Assembly: GCF_009905735.1 (NCBI RefSeq)
Contig: NZ_JAAALE010000019.1
Coordinates: forward strand, 1 to 60,332
Direction: 5' to 3'
DNA: 60,332 nt
From: Porphyrobacter sp. SLTP
GTDB lineage: Bacteria; Pseudomonadota; Alphaproteobacteria; Sphingomonadales; Sphingomonadaceae
Made by a program: the position numbers and the translations under genes. Positions 16,845-26,104 of this stretch are shown here, one piece after another. Position 1 is the stretch's first letter. Every line of letters starts with the position of its first letter. A model generated the notes under the pieces. The model saw nothing but the letters and a program-made list of their open reading frames with translations. It made no database searches and was not told the DNA's origin.

Positions 16845-19037
16845 TCAGAAGCTCAGGCGCACGCTCGCACGGAAGTTGCGGCCTACCAGCGGCACGAAGT
16901 CCTTGGTGAAGCTGGCATGGCGGCGACCGTTGACATCGAAGATGTTGTCGGCGGCTAGCTGCACGGTGACGTTCTGGTTGTCGGCCAGCGGACGCCACGC
17001 GATCAGCGCGTTGACCAAAGTGAAGCTGTCCGTTGGCGTTTCGAACGCAGTCGTGCGGTCCTGCTTGTCGAACCATTGCACTTCGCCGCGCACGTCGAAC
17101 GCGCCGGTCTGGGCCTCCAGCGCGCCGAGCAGGCTCAGCGGCGGGATGCGCGGGACAGCGGTACCATCGGCCAGTTCCGCCTCGACATAGGAGGCGCGCA
17201 GATCGGTGATCAGGCGGAAGCCTTCGCCGTCGACGATCGGATAGTTGAGATCGGCTTCGATCCCGAAGAAGTCGGCATCCTGCTGGAGGTATTGGAAGAC
17301 CGGCAGATCGTCCTCTTCCTCTCCGGTTTCCTCAAGGAAGATATAGTTGCCGAACCACTGCCTGAAGGCGGTCAGGTTGAACGTCCCGGCACCGATGCTG
17401 CCGCGGGCATAGGCTTCCAGGCCCCATGCGGTTTCGGTCCTGAGATTGGCGTCGCCGATTTCAAACGCCTGCGTGGCGATATGCGGGCCGTCGGAGAACA
17501 GTTCCTCCGCGCTCGGCGCACGTTCGGCACGCGAGCCGTTGATGCCGACGCGGATACCTTCGATGCCTTCGTAAACGAGGCCGAGTGCGCCGGAGTAGGT
17601 ATCGAAATCACGCTCGATGCCGAGGGTCTGAGCCTTGACCTTGGTGAATTCGGCGCGGCCTGCGGCTTCGATCTGGAACGGGCCGGTGCCGAATTCCTGA
17701 AGCGTGAACAGCGCGACCTGATCGGTCAGGTTGGGCGGGATATAGGCCTCAGCCCCGACCGCGAAGAAATCGCGGTGCTGGTATTGAATGCCGCTCGATC
17801 CGCGCAGGGTGCCGCCGGTGTTCTGCACCAGTTCGGCGCGGGCTTCGACGCTGGTGGAATCGAACACCGTGCCGACTTCAGCGCCTTCGAATTCGGTGTG
17901 GGTGTAGTCCGAATAGCCGACCCGCAGCTTCAGGCGTTCAAACGCGCCGTCGCCGAGGAAGACGTCGCCCTTGAAGTCGGCGCGGAACTGCTTGAGGCCG
18001 ATGGTGACGAGCTCTTCGCCCTCTTCCTCGCCGCCTTCTTCTTCGCCTTCCTCGCCGTGATGGTGGCCTGCGCCGGGGCGGGTGGGGACGCCGTAAGTGG
18101 TGTCATACCAGCCAAGCGATGCGCCGAAGGTGCTTTCGCCCAGGATCACGCCGAGACCGGCATTGATCGTCCAGCTTTCCATCGCCGAGTTCGGCACCGT
18201 GCCGCGCTGATTGGCGGCTTCACGCAGTTCGGCAGCTTCTTCCAGCTCGCCTTCTGCCTCTTCCTCGTTGGCATCGGCGAGCAGATCGGCCCGCAGCGCC
18301 GGTGCGACCTGGAAGCCGCCGATCTCGACGTCATCGGTCTGGCGCCATGAACCATCGACGTGGAACACGAGGCTTTCGCCCACGCCCACATCGAGGCTGC
18401 CTGCGCCGGTGCGCAGGTTGGTGGCGCTGTCGATCCCGGCAAAACCGTCAAAGTGGAAGTCTTCATCCGGCATCCGGGTCGGGATGCGCTTGTCGATCAC
18501 ATTGACCGCACCGCCGATCGCCTGGCTGCCGTAGAGCAGCACTGCGGGGCCGCGCAGCACTTCGATCCGCTCGACCGTGATCGGGTCGATGGTGGTCGCG
18601 TGGTCGACCGAGGTGTTCGACACGTCCGAGGTGCCGACGCCGTCGACCAGCACGCGCACACGCTCGCCCTGCTGGCCGCGCAGCACGGGGCGCGAGGAGC
18701 CGGGGGCGAAGCTGGTGGCAGAGACGCCCGGGATCTTGGTCAGCAGATCGCCGATCTGGCCGGTCACGCCGTCACGCTGGATGTCGCGGATTTCGACGAC
18801 GCTGGTCCCAGCCAGCACGTCGAGCTCCTTGAGGCCCTGCGCACTGACGATAATGGTGCCGATCCCGTCGGCCTGACGGTTGTGGACGTCATCTTCCACC
18901 TGAGCGCCGCTAGCGGGCTGCGCTGCGGCTTCCGCTTCGGCAGTCTCCGCAAGCGCGGGCGTGGCGACAAAGGCCAGACCCAGCACGGCAGCGAGTGCAA
19001 GGTGGGAGGACGCGGTTTGCGTCTTGTGCTTGATCAT
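16845..19037 (-). CDS. TonB-dependent outer-membrane receptor with His/Glu-rich loops (candidate zinc receptor, ZnuD-like)
   Basis: The precursor has 730 residues, with a signal peptide ending at about residue 30 (FVATPALA). The plug domain spans about 60-180 (LTKIPGVSAT, RVLVDGVGTSD, IEVLRGPAVLLYGSQAIGG) and a beta-barrel ends in the terminal Phe of RASVRLSF. Two extracellular-type insertions are strongly charged: a Glu-rich segment near 250-275 and a HHHGEEGEEEGGEEEGEE segment near 320-340 (nt about 18015-18080). His/acidic loops of this kind occur in zinc receptors such as ZnuD. The start at 19037 is chosen for the signal peptide. A short dyad GATAACGTATC (19061-19071) lies just upstream; whether it is a Zur box is unproven. 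Confidence 0.92.
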   Translation of the reverse strand: MIKHKTQTASSHLALAAVLGLAFVATPALAETAEAEAAAQPASGAQVEDDVHNRQADGIGTIIVSAQGLKELDVLAGTSVVEIRDIQRDGVTGQIGDLLTKIPGVSATSFAPGSSRPVLRGQQGERVRVLVDGVGTSDVSNTSVDHATTIDPITVERIEVLRGPAVLLYGSQAIGGAVNVIDKRIPTRMPDEDFHFDGFAGIDSATNLRTGAGSLDVGVGESLVFHVDGSWRQTDDVEIGGFQVAPALRADLLADANEEEAEGELEEAAELREAANQRGTVPNSAMESWTINAGLGVILGESTFGASLGWYDTTYGVPTRPGAGHHHGEEGEEEGGEEEGEELVTIGLKQFRADFKGDVFLGDGAFERLKLRVGYSDYTHTEFEGAEVGTVFDSTSVEARAELVQNTGGTLRGSSGIQYQHRDFFAVGAEAYIPPNLTDQVALFTLQEFGTGPFQIEAAGRAEFTKVKAQTLGIERDFDTYSGALGLVYEGIEGIRVGINGSRAERAPSAEELFSDGPHIATQAFEIGDANLRTETAWGLEAYARGSIGAGTFNLTAFRQWFGNYIFLEETGEEEDDLPVFQYLQQDADFFGIEADLNYPIVDGEGFRLITDLRASYVEAELADGTAVPRIPPLSLLGALEAQTGAFDVRGEVQWFDKQDRTTAFETPTDSFTLVNALIAWRPLADNQNVTVQLAADNIFDVNGRRHASFTKDFVPLVGRNFRASVRLSF

Positions 19038-19181
19038 GGGGGTTCCCGTTGAAAGAATGAGATAACGTATCGTGCGCCTAGCGTCGAGCACGACGAATGC
19101 AAGCCAAAATCTGACGGGTGGGCGATGAAGGCCGACCAAGTGCGGCCGTTTTGCGACAGGTCTGGACGGAGCTGCGGTGTC

Positions 19182-20066
19182 CTAACGGATGCCAACGAAG
19201 GGCTGGCGGCCTGCTCCGGCAACCGCACGTTTCATGCCGGGGGAGTTGAACGCCATCGTCACCCCGCCGCGGCGATCAACCGCGATCACGCCGCCATCGC
19301 CGCGCTGCCGCGCGACCTCTGCCAGCATCGCGTGGCAGGCGTCGTCGAGGCTGGCCCCGCCATAGGCGATACGCGCGGCAATATCGCGCGCGCCGCCTGC
19401 GTAGATGAAAGCCTCGCCAATCCCGGTGCAGCTGGCCGCGATATCGCCGTCCGCCCAGTTGCCGATGCCGGTGATCGGGGTATCGCCAACGCGCCCGGCG
19501 CGCTTGCCGAACAGGCCGCCGGTCGAGGTCGCCGCGGCGAGCCGCCCCTGCTGGTCCAGCGCCACCGCGCCGACGGTGCCATGCGCCAAACCGCTATCGA
19601 GCTGGAGCAGTTCTTCCGCCTCCACCCCGACCGGCAGTCGGTAGTGGGTGGCGCTGTCTGTCACGAGCGCCAGCCCTTGCTCCTCCGCCAAGCGCCGCGC
19701 GCCTGCGCCTGCGATCAGCACATGGGGCGTGTGTTCGAGCACCGCGCGCGCCGCGCTGATCGGGTGGACGAGGCCCACCGCCGCACATACGCCGCCCGCC
19801 CGCATCCGCGCGCCGTCCATGATCGCGGCGTCGCATTCCACCTCGCCCCGGTCATTGGGGGCAGATCCGCGCCCGGCGACATAGAGCCCGCTCGCCTCCA
19901 TCGCCGCGACCGCGTGCTCGACCACGTCGATTGCGCGCGCTCCGTCTGCCAGCAGCGCCTCGCAGTCCCGCACCAGCGCGCCAAGATGCACCTCGACCTC
20001 GCGATAGTCGCGGGTGGGGTGGACGCCTGCTCCGCCGTGCAATGCGATGACGTGAGGGTGCGGCAT
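19182..20066 (-). CDS. iaaA: Isoaspartyl peptidase / plant-type L-asparaginase
   Basis: This 294-residue Ntn-hydrolase has IALHGGAGVHP at the N terminus, the NDRGEVECDAAIMDG block near residue 69 and the autocleavage site DSGLAHGTVGAVAL. The Thr in HGTVG would become the N-terminal nucleophile after self-cleavage. It also has STGGLFGKRAGRVGDTPI and GTGEAF-like (CTGIGEAFI) motifs. It releases aspartate from beta-aspartyl dipeptides. With no signal peptide it is cytosolic. Its ATG overlaps the cyanophycinase stop by 1 nt (TGATG). In this context the likely substrate is beta-Asp-Arg (or beta-Asp-Lys) from cyanophycin. Confidence 0.93.
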   Translation of the reverse strand: MPHPHVIALHGGAGVHPTRDYREVEVHLGALVRDCEALLADGARAIDVVEHAVAAMEASGLYVAGRGSAPNDRGEVECDAAIMDGARMRAGGVCAAVGLVHPISAARAVLEHTPHVLIAGAGARRLAEEQGLALVTDSATHYRLPVGVEAEELLQLDSGLAHGTVGAVALDQQGRLAAATSTGGLFGKRAGRVGDTPITGIGNWADGDIAASCTGIGEAFIYAGGARDIAARIAYGGASLDDACHAMLAEVARQRGDGGVIAVDRRGGVTMAFNSPGMKRAVAGAGRQPFVGIR

Positions 20067-21292
20067 CAATCGGCGGCCTTCCTGATTGCAACGGTGATCG
20101 GCGTGATGTCGAAGGCGACGCCTTCGAGCGTGTAGCGGGCGCGGCCCTGCGCATCGCGGCCCCACCACCCGCGCGCCGCGCCGGTCTTGGCAAAACGGTA
20201 GGTGACGCCCTCACTGCCTGCGAAGGAGTGGCGTTCGGTCACAGTGGCAGCGGCGTTGTCCAGCAATCCTTCCCCCACGACCACAGCGAGCGATTGGTCG
20301 CCATAGGCCATGCCGCCGCCTGCGAGCAGCGGGCGTTCGACGTATTCGCGCCCCGCCGTGGGCTTGCGGATTGGGGCGGGGGTGACGCCCGGCTTGGCAA
20401 GATCGATGCTGTCACCCGCCCCTGCGAGGCCCAGCGTCAGCCCTGCGATCCCGATCCGCGGGCCAGGAGTCCGCCGCGCAGTGCGGGCATCGAGCAGGGT
20501 GACATAGCCGCTGCCTGCCACATGCGCGCGGCCATCGCCGAGGTTGACGACCAGCGCGGTGTCCTCGTCAATTCCGAGCCCGATGCGCTGCGGCCGGGCC
20601 GGGTCGGTGATCGCCACAGCCAGCCGACCAAGCCGCGCGCGCTCACCGAAATGCTGATCGACCAGCGCGCCCTTCAGGAACCCGAGCCCGCGGGTCAGTT
20701 CAAGCGGTTCGCCGCCCGCATTGGTCAGCAACGCGCCCAAGCTGTCGCCTTGTCCGATCATCCCTTCGCTCATGATCGCCGCCCCTGCCGAGGTGCCGCC
20801 GACCACCGCGCCCGCCGCAAGCCTTCGCCGGATTGCGGTGAGCATCGGGGTGTCGCTGCCGTCCCTCTCCAGCAGCACCGCAGTGATCCGCGCCTGATCG
20901 CCGCCGAGGAACCAGATTGCGCCCGCCTGCTCGACCGCCGCGATTTCCGCCGGGTCATGCGCGTTGCCGGCCCAGCGGCTTTCGTCCTCATCGGGCGTCC
21001 CGGGATCATCGACCAGCGCGAGGCGGATTGTCACGATGTCCTCGGGCTTTGCACAGTGGCGCTGCAACGCAGCCGTAAAAGCGCGCGAGGAGGCGCCGGA
21101 TTCGCCCGAAGCGGCGGGAATGATCGCGATGCCGGGCGCGCCGTCGGGTCGGGCATCCAGCAGCGCGGCGTAAATCTCGGCATTGGCGGGATCGAGCCCG
21201 CCGCCGATGATTACCAGCGTGCCGCCCTCGGCCCGCGCCGCACCGGTGCTCGTCACCAAGGCGAGGCCCGCCAGAATGAACCGCGCCAGCAT
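20066..21292 (-). CDS. cphE: Cyanophycinase, exported type
   Basis: The protein has 408 residues. A signal peptide (FILAGLALVTSTGAARA, cleaved near residue 20) marks export, unlike the cytosolic CphB of cyanobacteria. The S51 serine peptidase core is visible: GGTLVIIGGGLDPANAEIY at the start, IWFLGGDQARITAVL with the conserved Gln/Asp, GGTSAGAAIMSEGMIG with the nucleophile Ser in the elbow, and LVDQHFGERARLGRL with the His. A C-terminal part of about 120 residues beyond the core is of unknown role. It hydrolyses cyanophycin (Asp-Arg polymer) to beta-Asp-Arg dipeptides. It is joined by 1-nt overlaps to the transporter upstream and the dipeptidase downstream. The symbol denotes the extracellular type and is tentative. 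Confidence 0.92.
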   Translation of the reverse strand: MLARFILAGLALVTSTGAARAEGGTLVIIGGGLDPANAEIYAALLDARPDGAPGIAIIPAASGESGASSRAFTAALQRHCAKPEDIVTIRLALVDDPGTPDEDESRWAGNAHDPAEIAAVEQAGAIWFLGGDQARITAVLLERDGSDTPMLTAIRRRLAAGAVVGGTSAGAAIMSEGMIGQGDSLGALLTNAGGEPLELTRGLGFLKGALVDQHFGERARLGRLAVAITDPARPQRIGLGIDEDTALVVNLGDGRAHVAGSGYVTLLDARTARRTPGPRIGIAGLTLGLAGAGDSIDLAKPGVTPAPIRKPTAGREYVERPLLAGGGMAYGDQSLAVVVGEGLLDNAAATVTERHSFAGSEGVTYRFAKTGAARGWWGRDAQGRARYTLEGVAFDITPITVAIRKAAD

Positions 21293-22743
21293 CAATATCC
21301 TCCCAGATGCGCGGCGATCATCACCGCGCTCGACAGGGCCATCAGCCCCAGCACCGGCCGCCAGATGAAGGCCAGCCATTCGCCAAACCCGATCCGGGCC
21401 GCCGCCAGACAGGCCATCAGGACGGCCGAGGTCGGATTGACGAGATCGGTGAACCCGTCGCCCAGCTGGAACGCCAGCACGGCCGTCTGCCGGGTCACGC
21501 CCGACAGGTCGGCGAGCGGGGCCATGATCGGCATGGTCACGCTCGCCTGCCCCGATCCAGAAGCGATGAACAGGTTGATGAGGCTCTGCACCATGAACAT
21601 CGCCCAAGCGGTCAGCCACTCGGGCATGGCGGCGGTTAGGCTGCTCAGGCTGTCCAGCAATGTGTTGAGCAGTGAGGCTTGCGCAGGGTCATCGCCGCCG
21701 AGGATCAGCAGGATGCCCTTGGCCGCGCCCACCACCAGCGCAGCGGGGAGCAATTGCGCCGCGCCGTCACGGAAGGCATCGACCATCGCATGAACGCGTG
21801 CGCCAACAATTCGGCCGAAATGGGCAATCAGCGCGGTGACGATCCCTACGGCAAAGAACTGCGCGGCGATCTCGGGCAGGTAATATCCGCGCGTCGAAAC
21901 GCCCCAAGCGACCCAGCCGACCCCGGCGATCACGGTCAGCAGCACCAGCTTGTGCGCAAGCGTGAAGTCCATCGCCGGTGCGTCCGCAGCCGCTTCGTCC
22001 ATTGTTCCGATCCGCGCCCGCCGTCCCAGCCGCACCGCGCGGGCATGACGCGCGACAAACAGCGCGGCGGCAAGGGTGAAGCCCAGCCACAGCACCGCGC
22101 GCACCTCCAGCCCCGACATCGGCGCAAGGCCCGCAATGCTCTGCGCGACGATCACGCTGAAGGGGTTCATCCAGCTGGTCGCAAAGCCGATCTGGCTCGC
22201 GCCGTAACACACCAGCACTGCCGTCACCGCGTCATAGCCTGCGCGGGTCAGGGCAGGCGCAAGCAGCAGTGTCAACGCAATCGCTTCCTCCGACATCCCG
22301 AACACCGCGCCCGCCAGCGAAAAGGCGATGCACAGCGCGATGATCAGCGTCTCGTTACGTGCCTTCCCGCCGGGCAGGGCCGATTGCAGCGCGGCGTCGA
22401 TCGCGCCGGTCTTCATCACCATCCCGAACACGCCGCCCAGCACGATAATGAAGGCCATCAAGCCGACCGCAGCCGAATTGCGATCCCCGGTCACCAGCCC
22501 TGCAAACAGAAAGTTGATGAAGCCGGTGCGCTCCTTCCCGCCCATGATCGGCGCGGGGCTTGGCCCGGCGGCGGCCGTGAAGCTCCCCGGCACGATCCGC
22601 GCTGGATCGCCCGCCAGCGCGAACTGCCCCGGTGTGAACAGCCAGGTCGCCGCCCACGCCAGCGCCGCCAGCGTGAAAAGGATCAGCAGCGTATCGGGCA
22701 TCTGCCAGCGTTTCGCTGGGGGCAGCGCAGGATCGTCAGTCAT
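21292..22743 (-). CDS. YfcC/DcuC-superfamily inner-membrane transporter, probable dipeptide or amino-acid carrier
   Basis: The protein has 483 residues with about 11-12 hydrophobic helices. It belongs to the YfcC/C4-dicarboxylate anaerobic carrier superfamily (IT superfamily): GVFGMVMKTGAIDAAL near residue 103, GMSEEAIALTLLLAPALT near 150, ATSWMNPFSVIVAQSIAGL near 190 and a late SGSGQASVTMPIMAPLADLSG helix hairpin near 395. Family members move dicarboxylates or basic amino acids. A GGCGAGGAG ribosome site precedes the ATG. Co-transcribed with cyanophycinase and dipeptidase, it is likely to import beta-Asp-Arg or the released amino acids (inference). Confidence 0.85.
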   Translation of the reverse strand: MTDDPALPPAKRWQMPDTLLILFTLAALAWAATWLFTPGQFALAGDPARIVPGSFTAAAGPSPAPIMGGKERTGFINFLFAGLVTGDRNSAAVGLMAFIIVLGGVFGMVMKTGAIDAALQSALPGGKARNETLIIALCIAFSLAGAVFGMSEEAIALTLLLAPALTRAGYDAVTAVLVCYGASQIGFATSWMNPFSVIVAQSIAGLAPMSGLEVRAVLWLGFTLAAALFVARHARAVRLGRRARIGTMDEAAADAPAMDFTLAHKLVLLTVIAGVGWVAWGVSTRGYYLPEIAAQFFAVGIVTALIAHFGRIVGARVHAMVDAFRDGAAQLLPAALVVGAAKGILLILGGDDPAQASLLNTLLDSLSSLTAAMPEWLTAWAMFMVQSLINLFIASGSGQASVTMPIMAPLADLSGVTRQTAVLAFQLGDGFTDLVNPTSAVLMACLAAARIGFGEWLAFIWRPVLGLMALSSAVMIAAHLGGY

Positions 22744-22822
22744 GCATTCTCCTCGCCGCGCCGCCCCGGACCCTGCGCGCCATTGACGCGCAAGGCCCGG
22801 GTGGTGCGACCCTCACCGTGGC

Positions 22823-25666
22823 TCAGAACCGCTTCACGATGCTGACCGTGGCAAACCGACCGATGAGGTCGTGATTGAACAGGTCGACATTGGAAGACGA
22901 ACCGAGCACCAGCGGGGGATCCTCGTCAAGCACGTTGCGCACCGCCAGCTGGACGAAGCTGTCTTCGGCGAAATCGTAGCTCACAGTGAAATCGACGGTG
23001 ATGTAATCATCGACGAAATAGTCCTGCCCGCGCGGCAGGCCCAGGGCGTCGAGCGTCCGGTTGGCCGGATCGTCGCGGTAGCCGCTGGTGTAGAACCCGG
23101 CGACGCTCGCGCGCCATTCGTCCTTGCGCCAGCGCAGCCGCGCCGCCCCGATCCAGTCGGGGAAGAGGTAATCCCCCGCCAGCCGTTCAACCGGGCTGGA
23201 GCTTGAGGCCTGCCGGTCAAAGTTGAGGATGTGGGTGACATCCGCAGTTAGCGTGAACAGCCCGAGCGGGCCTTCGGGGAAGCGGTGGGTGTAGGCGATG
23301 TCGATCCCGTCGGTCTTCTGGAAGCCCAGATTGGTGATCTGGAAATGCGCATCCGACACGAAGCCATTGGTCACTTCCAGTCCGGGCGAACCGGTCGGCA
23401 GCAGGCCGGAACCCACCACCGGGAAATCGCCCGCCAGCGCGCGGCGGATGAAATCATCCTCGTCGATGCCGACCAGATTCTCGTGCCGGATGTTCCAGTA
23501 ATCGACCAGCAGCTCGATCGCATTGCTCGGCTGGAACACCACCCCGCCGCCGAAGCTGCGGGCGTTTTCGGCTTCGAGATTGGGGTTGCCGACGTCCTCG
23601 GACAACAGCGCCTGGCCCGTGGCGTTGGCGTTGTTGTTGCAGGCTTGCGGCGTTGCGCGGCAATCGACGCGGTAGGCCGACAGCAACACACCCGCCCCGC
23701 TTTGGGCGAGCGAAGGCGCGCGGAAGCTGGTCGAGTAATTGCCCCGCACGGCGAGCCATTCCACCGGCTGCCAGCGCGCCGCGATCTTGGGATTGAAGTC
23801 GCCGCCAAAGCCCTGGAAATCGTCGTAACGCCCGGCCAGTTGCAGGTTGAACGTCTCGGTTACGGGCACGTAGAACTCCCCGAACACGGACCAGTTGTTG
23901 CGCGTGGCATTGGCGCTGGTGGACGAAAAGCCGAGGATCGGATCGGGGTTGGTCGGCGTTGCGACCGCGAGGCCCGATGGCACATCGCTCAACGTCTCGC
24001 GCCGGAATTCACCGCCGAACGCGGCCTTGACCGGGCCGGCTGGCAGTTCGAGCACCGTGCCATTGACGAAGCCATCCAGCGCATAGAGCCGCGACTTGCC
24101 GCGCCGTTCGGCGGTGGTCTCCAGCAGGTCGAGCACGCCGTCCTCCTGCTCGGTCTGCCCGCCGAAGGGGTTGTACCACAGCGTCGATTTGCCGGAGTCC
24201 TCGCAGGTATTGCCGACAAAGCGCGCGCTCGGCCGGGCCGCGTTGACCGTCCAGCGGTTCACCCGGCTGCCGTCGGTGCAGATATTGCCGAGGTTGAGAT
24301 CGAAGAATGTGCCGGACTGGTAAAGCCCGGATGTTCCGCGCTGCACCCGGTCATTGCCGCCGAACAGGAAGGCGACATCGAAGTCCCAATCGCCGGTCAG
24401 ATCGCCCTTGAGACCGGAGGTGATGCGGTAGCTGTCGGATTCGACCTCCACCCCGCGCGGCTCGGGCACCTTGCCCCAGGCGAAGATCGGGAAGCCGAAA
24501 AATTCGCTGAAGTCGTCCACTCCGGCTTCGTCGATAATGTCCTGCTGCAGCGCGGCGGGCCAGTACGGGTTTTCGGGATCGACCGGTGCGCGGCTGAAGT
24601 TGGCCGGGCTGCTGACCCCGCGCGAGCGGACGCGCTGGTAAATGACGTCGTTGTACCACGTCAGGCCCTCGGTGATGCGGAACTGGTGGGTGAACAAGCC
24701 GCCCAGCGTTTCCAGCCGATCATTGGCCGAGACGAAGGCGTTGTTGTTGACCTCGCAGAACTCGCCGAGGTTGCCGACCCCGAAATCCTCGGGCGCGCAG
24801 CCGCCGTTGCCCGGGCCTTCGGTCTGGTCATTGGTCTGGAGGAACAGATCATTGAAGCTCGGGAAGAAGCCCTGCTGGCTCGGGCTGAAGCTGTTGCGGC
24901 TGATCGCCCGGTCGCGCAGGAAAAAGGGATTGCGGCGGAAATAATCGACCACCAGCATCACCGAATTGCGCTCACCCAGTTGCGCGCCGAATACGCCCGA
25001 GATGTTGAAGCGGCCTTCGTCTGTCCCGGCGGTGGAATTGCCGTAGGAGCCGGACAGCTCCAGTCCTTCGAAATCCTCGCGCAGCACAAAGTTGACGACC
25101 CCGGCGACGGCATCCGCACCGTAGATCGCCGATGCGCCGGACGGCAGAACCTCGACCCGCTCAATCGCGGCCAAGGGGATGGAGCTGGCATCGATGAAGC
25201 TCTCCTGCCCGCGCGCGAAGGCGCTGATCTGGGCGCGGCGTCCGTTGATGAGCGTGAGGGTGGAGGAGGCACCCAGCCCGCGCAGCGATACCGCCGAAGC
25301 GCCGACCGGCGTGTCGGACGACAGCGCACCTGCGGTCGCGGTCGAGAAGGTCTGGCCGCCGCCGCTGGTGACGGGCAGGTCTTGCAGCACTTCGATGATG
25401 GTGCCGGCGCCCGACTGGACGATATCCTCGCGCGTCACGGCCAGCGTCTGAACCGGGCCATCCTTGGGCAGGCCGGCAATGCGGCTGCCGGTGACGGTGA
25501 TGGCTTCTCCCTCTTCAGCGGACTGTTCTTCGGTGGCGGTAGTGACGTCGGCTTGGGCATCGGCAGGCTGCGCCTCGGCTTGACCCAGAGCGGGCGTGGC
25601 AACGCCGGCGAGCAGAATGGAGGCGACGCGCAGCGCGCCGCGGTGAAGCGGTGTTTGAAATGACAT
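22823..25666 (-). CDS. TonB-dependent outer-membrane receptor of the cyanophycin operon
   Basis: This 947-residue precursor has a signal peptide (VASILLAGVATPALG) and a charged linker before the plug, VTGSRIAGLPKDGPVQTL. The plug spans about 60-200 with SLRGLGASSTLTLINGRR and VEVLPSGASAIYGADAVAGV, and a large barrel ends in Phe (SIVKRF). The layout matches the big oligomer-type receptors common in sphingomonads and xanthomonads. It is 79 nt upstream of the transporter gene and on the same strand, so it may bring cyanophycin fragments across the outer membrane. Substrate is inferred from neighbours only. Repeated TGCAA half-sites lie upstream. Confidence 0.92.
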   Translation of the reverse strand: MSFQTPLHRGALRVASILLAGVATPALGQAEAQPADAQADVTTATEEQSAEEGEAITVTGSRIAGLPKDGPVQTLAVTREDIVQSGAGTIIEVLQDLPVTSGGGQTFSTATAGALSSDTPVGASAVSLRGLGASSTLTLINGRRAQISAFARGQESFIDASSIPLAAIERVEVLPSGASAIYGADAVAGVVNFVLREDFEGLELSGSYGNSTAGTDEGRFNISGVFGAQLGERNSVMLVVDYFRRNPFFLRDRAISRNSFSPSQQGFFPSFNDLFLQTNDQTEGPGNGGCAPEDFGVGNLGEFCEVNNNAFVSANDRLETLGGLFTHQFRITEGLTWYNDVIYQRVRSRGVSSPANFSRAPVDPENPYWPAALQQDIIDEAGVDDFSEFFGFPIFAWGKVPEPRGVEVESDSYRITSGLKGDLTGDWDFDVAFLFGGNDRVQRGTSGLYQSGTFFDLNLGNICTDGSRVNRWTVNAARPSARFVGNTCEDSGKSTLWYNPFGGQTEQEDGVLDLLETTAERRGKSRLYALDGFVNGTVLELPAGPVKAAFGGEFRRETLSDVPSGLAVATPTNPDPILGFSSTSANATRNNWSVFGEFYVPVTETFNLQLAGRYDDFQGFGGDFNPKIAARWQPVEWLAVRGNYSTSFRAPSLAQSGAGVLLSAYRVDCRATPQACNNNANATGQALLSEDVGNPNLEAENARSFGGGVVFQPSNAIELLVDYWNIRHENLVGIDEDDFIRRALAGDFPVVGSGLLPTGSPGLEVTNGFVSDAHFQITNLGFQKTDGIDIAYTHRFPEGPLGLFTLTADVTHILNFDRQASSSSPVERLAGDYLFPDWIGAARLRWRKDEWRASVAGFYTSGYRDDPANRTLDALGLPRGQDYFVDDYITVDFTVSYDFAEDSFVQLAVRNVLDEDPPLVLGSSSNVDLFNHDLIGRFATVSIVKRF

Positions 25667-26104
25667 AAGGTGAACCCCCTGAAACCCTGAGGCGCGGCAC
25701 GCGGCCGCGAGGCGAATCAGCGGGATGAAGCCCGGATCTGTGGTGAAGGGCAGCGGCGCGCCACGGCGCCAGTCGCTGCGATCAATCCGCGCCTATCCCG
25801 CGCGGCAGGGAATTACTCGTTGAACCAGTCGGTGAGATGAAACTCCACCGACCGGCGAACGGTCACTTGACCGCCGAGGGGACAGAAGAAACGTGCGTCC
25901 ATGCAAACAAGTATGTCATGCCAGTTTGCGGCGTGCAACATTCTTGCAAGTACCCATGCAATCGGCGCAATTCCGCCATCTGAAGGCCTTGCCGGAGGCT
26001 CATGCAAGGGGTCGCTGTGTCGCGACGGCAACACACCGGATTGGGGATGTCCTGCGCGTTCTTGCGCCCACGCGCGTAAGATCGCAGGCCGTCCGGCCGT
26101 GGGG
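25667..26104. other. 438-nt intergenic region between the receptor gene and the capsule operon end
   Basis: No convincing gene is seen. A 29-codon reading frame on the - strand starting at 25901 (MDARFFCPLGGQV...) has no clear ribosome site and is not called. The region must hold the promoter of the receptor/cyanophycin operon and the end of the capsule operon. It contains a cluster of TGCAA/TTGCA half-sites (25902-25961, with another TGCAA near 26003). Confidence 0.6.
25902..25961. promoter_or_regulatory. Cluster of TGCAA half-sites, candidate operators
   Basis: TGCAA occurs at 25902-25906, 25934-25938 and 25957-25961, and TTGCA at 25944-25948. This gives two dyads that share an arm: TGCAA-N5-TTGCA (25934-25948) and TTGCA-N8-TGCAA (25944-25961). 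Such spacing suits a dimeric repressor or activator. They lie about 235-300 nt upstream of the receptor ATG. The regulator is unknown. Confidence 0.4.

Noticed and set aside
23285..25663. 792-codon + strand frame opposite the TonB receptor
   Set aside because: The receptor has plug, barrel and signal peptide; the opposite frame shows none of these and is an antisense by-product.
25813..26034. 73-codon - strand frame between the receptor and capsule genes
   Set aside because: No ribosome-binding site, no similarity recognised and uneven composition; not supported as a gene.
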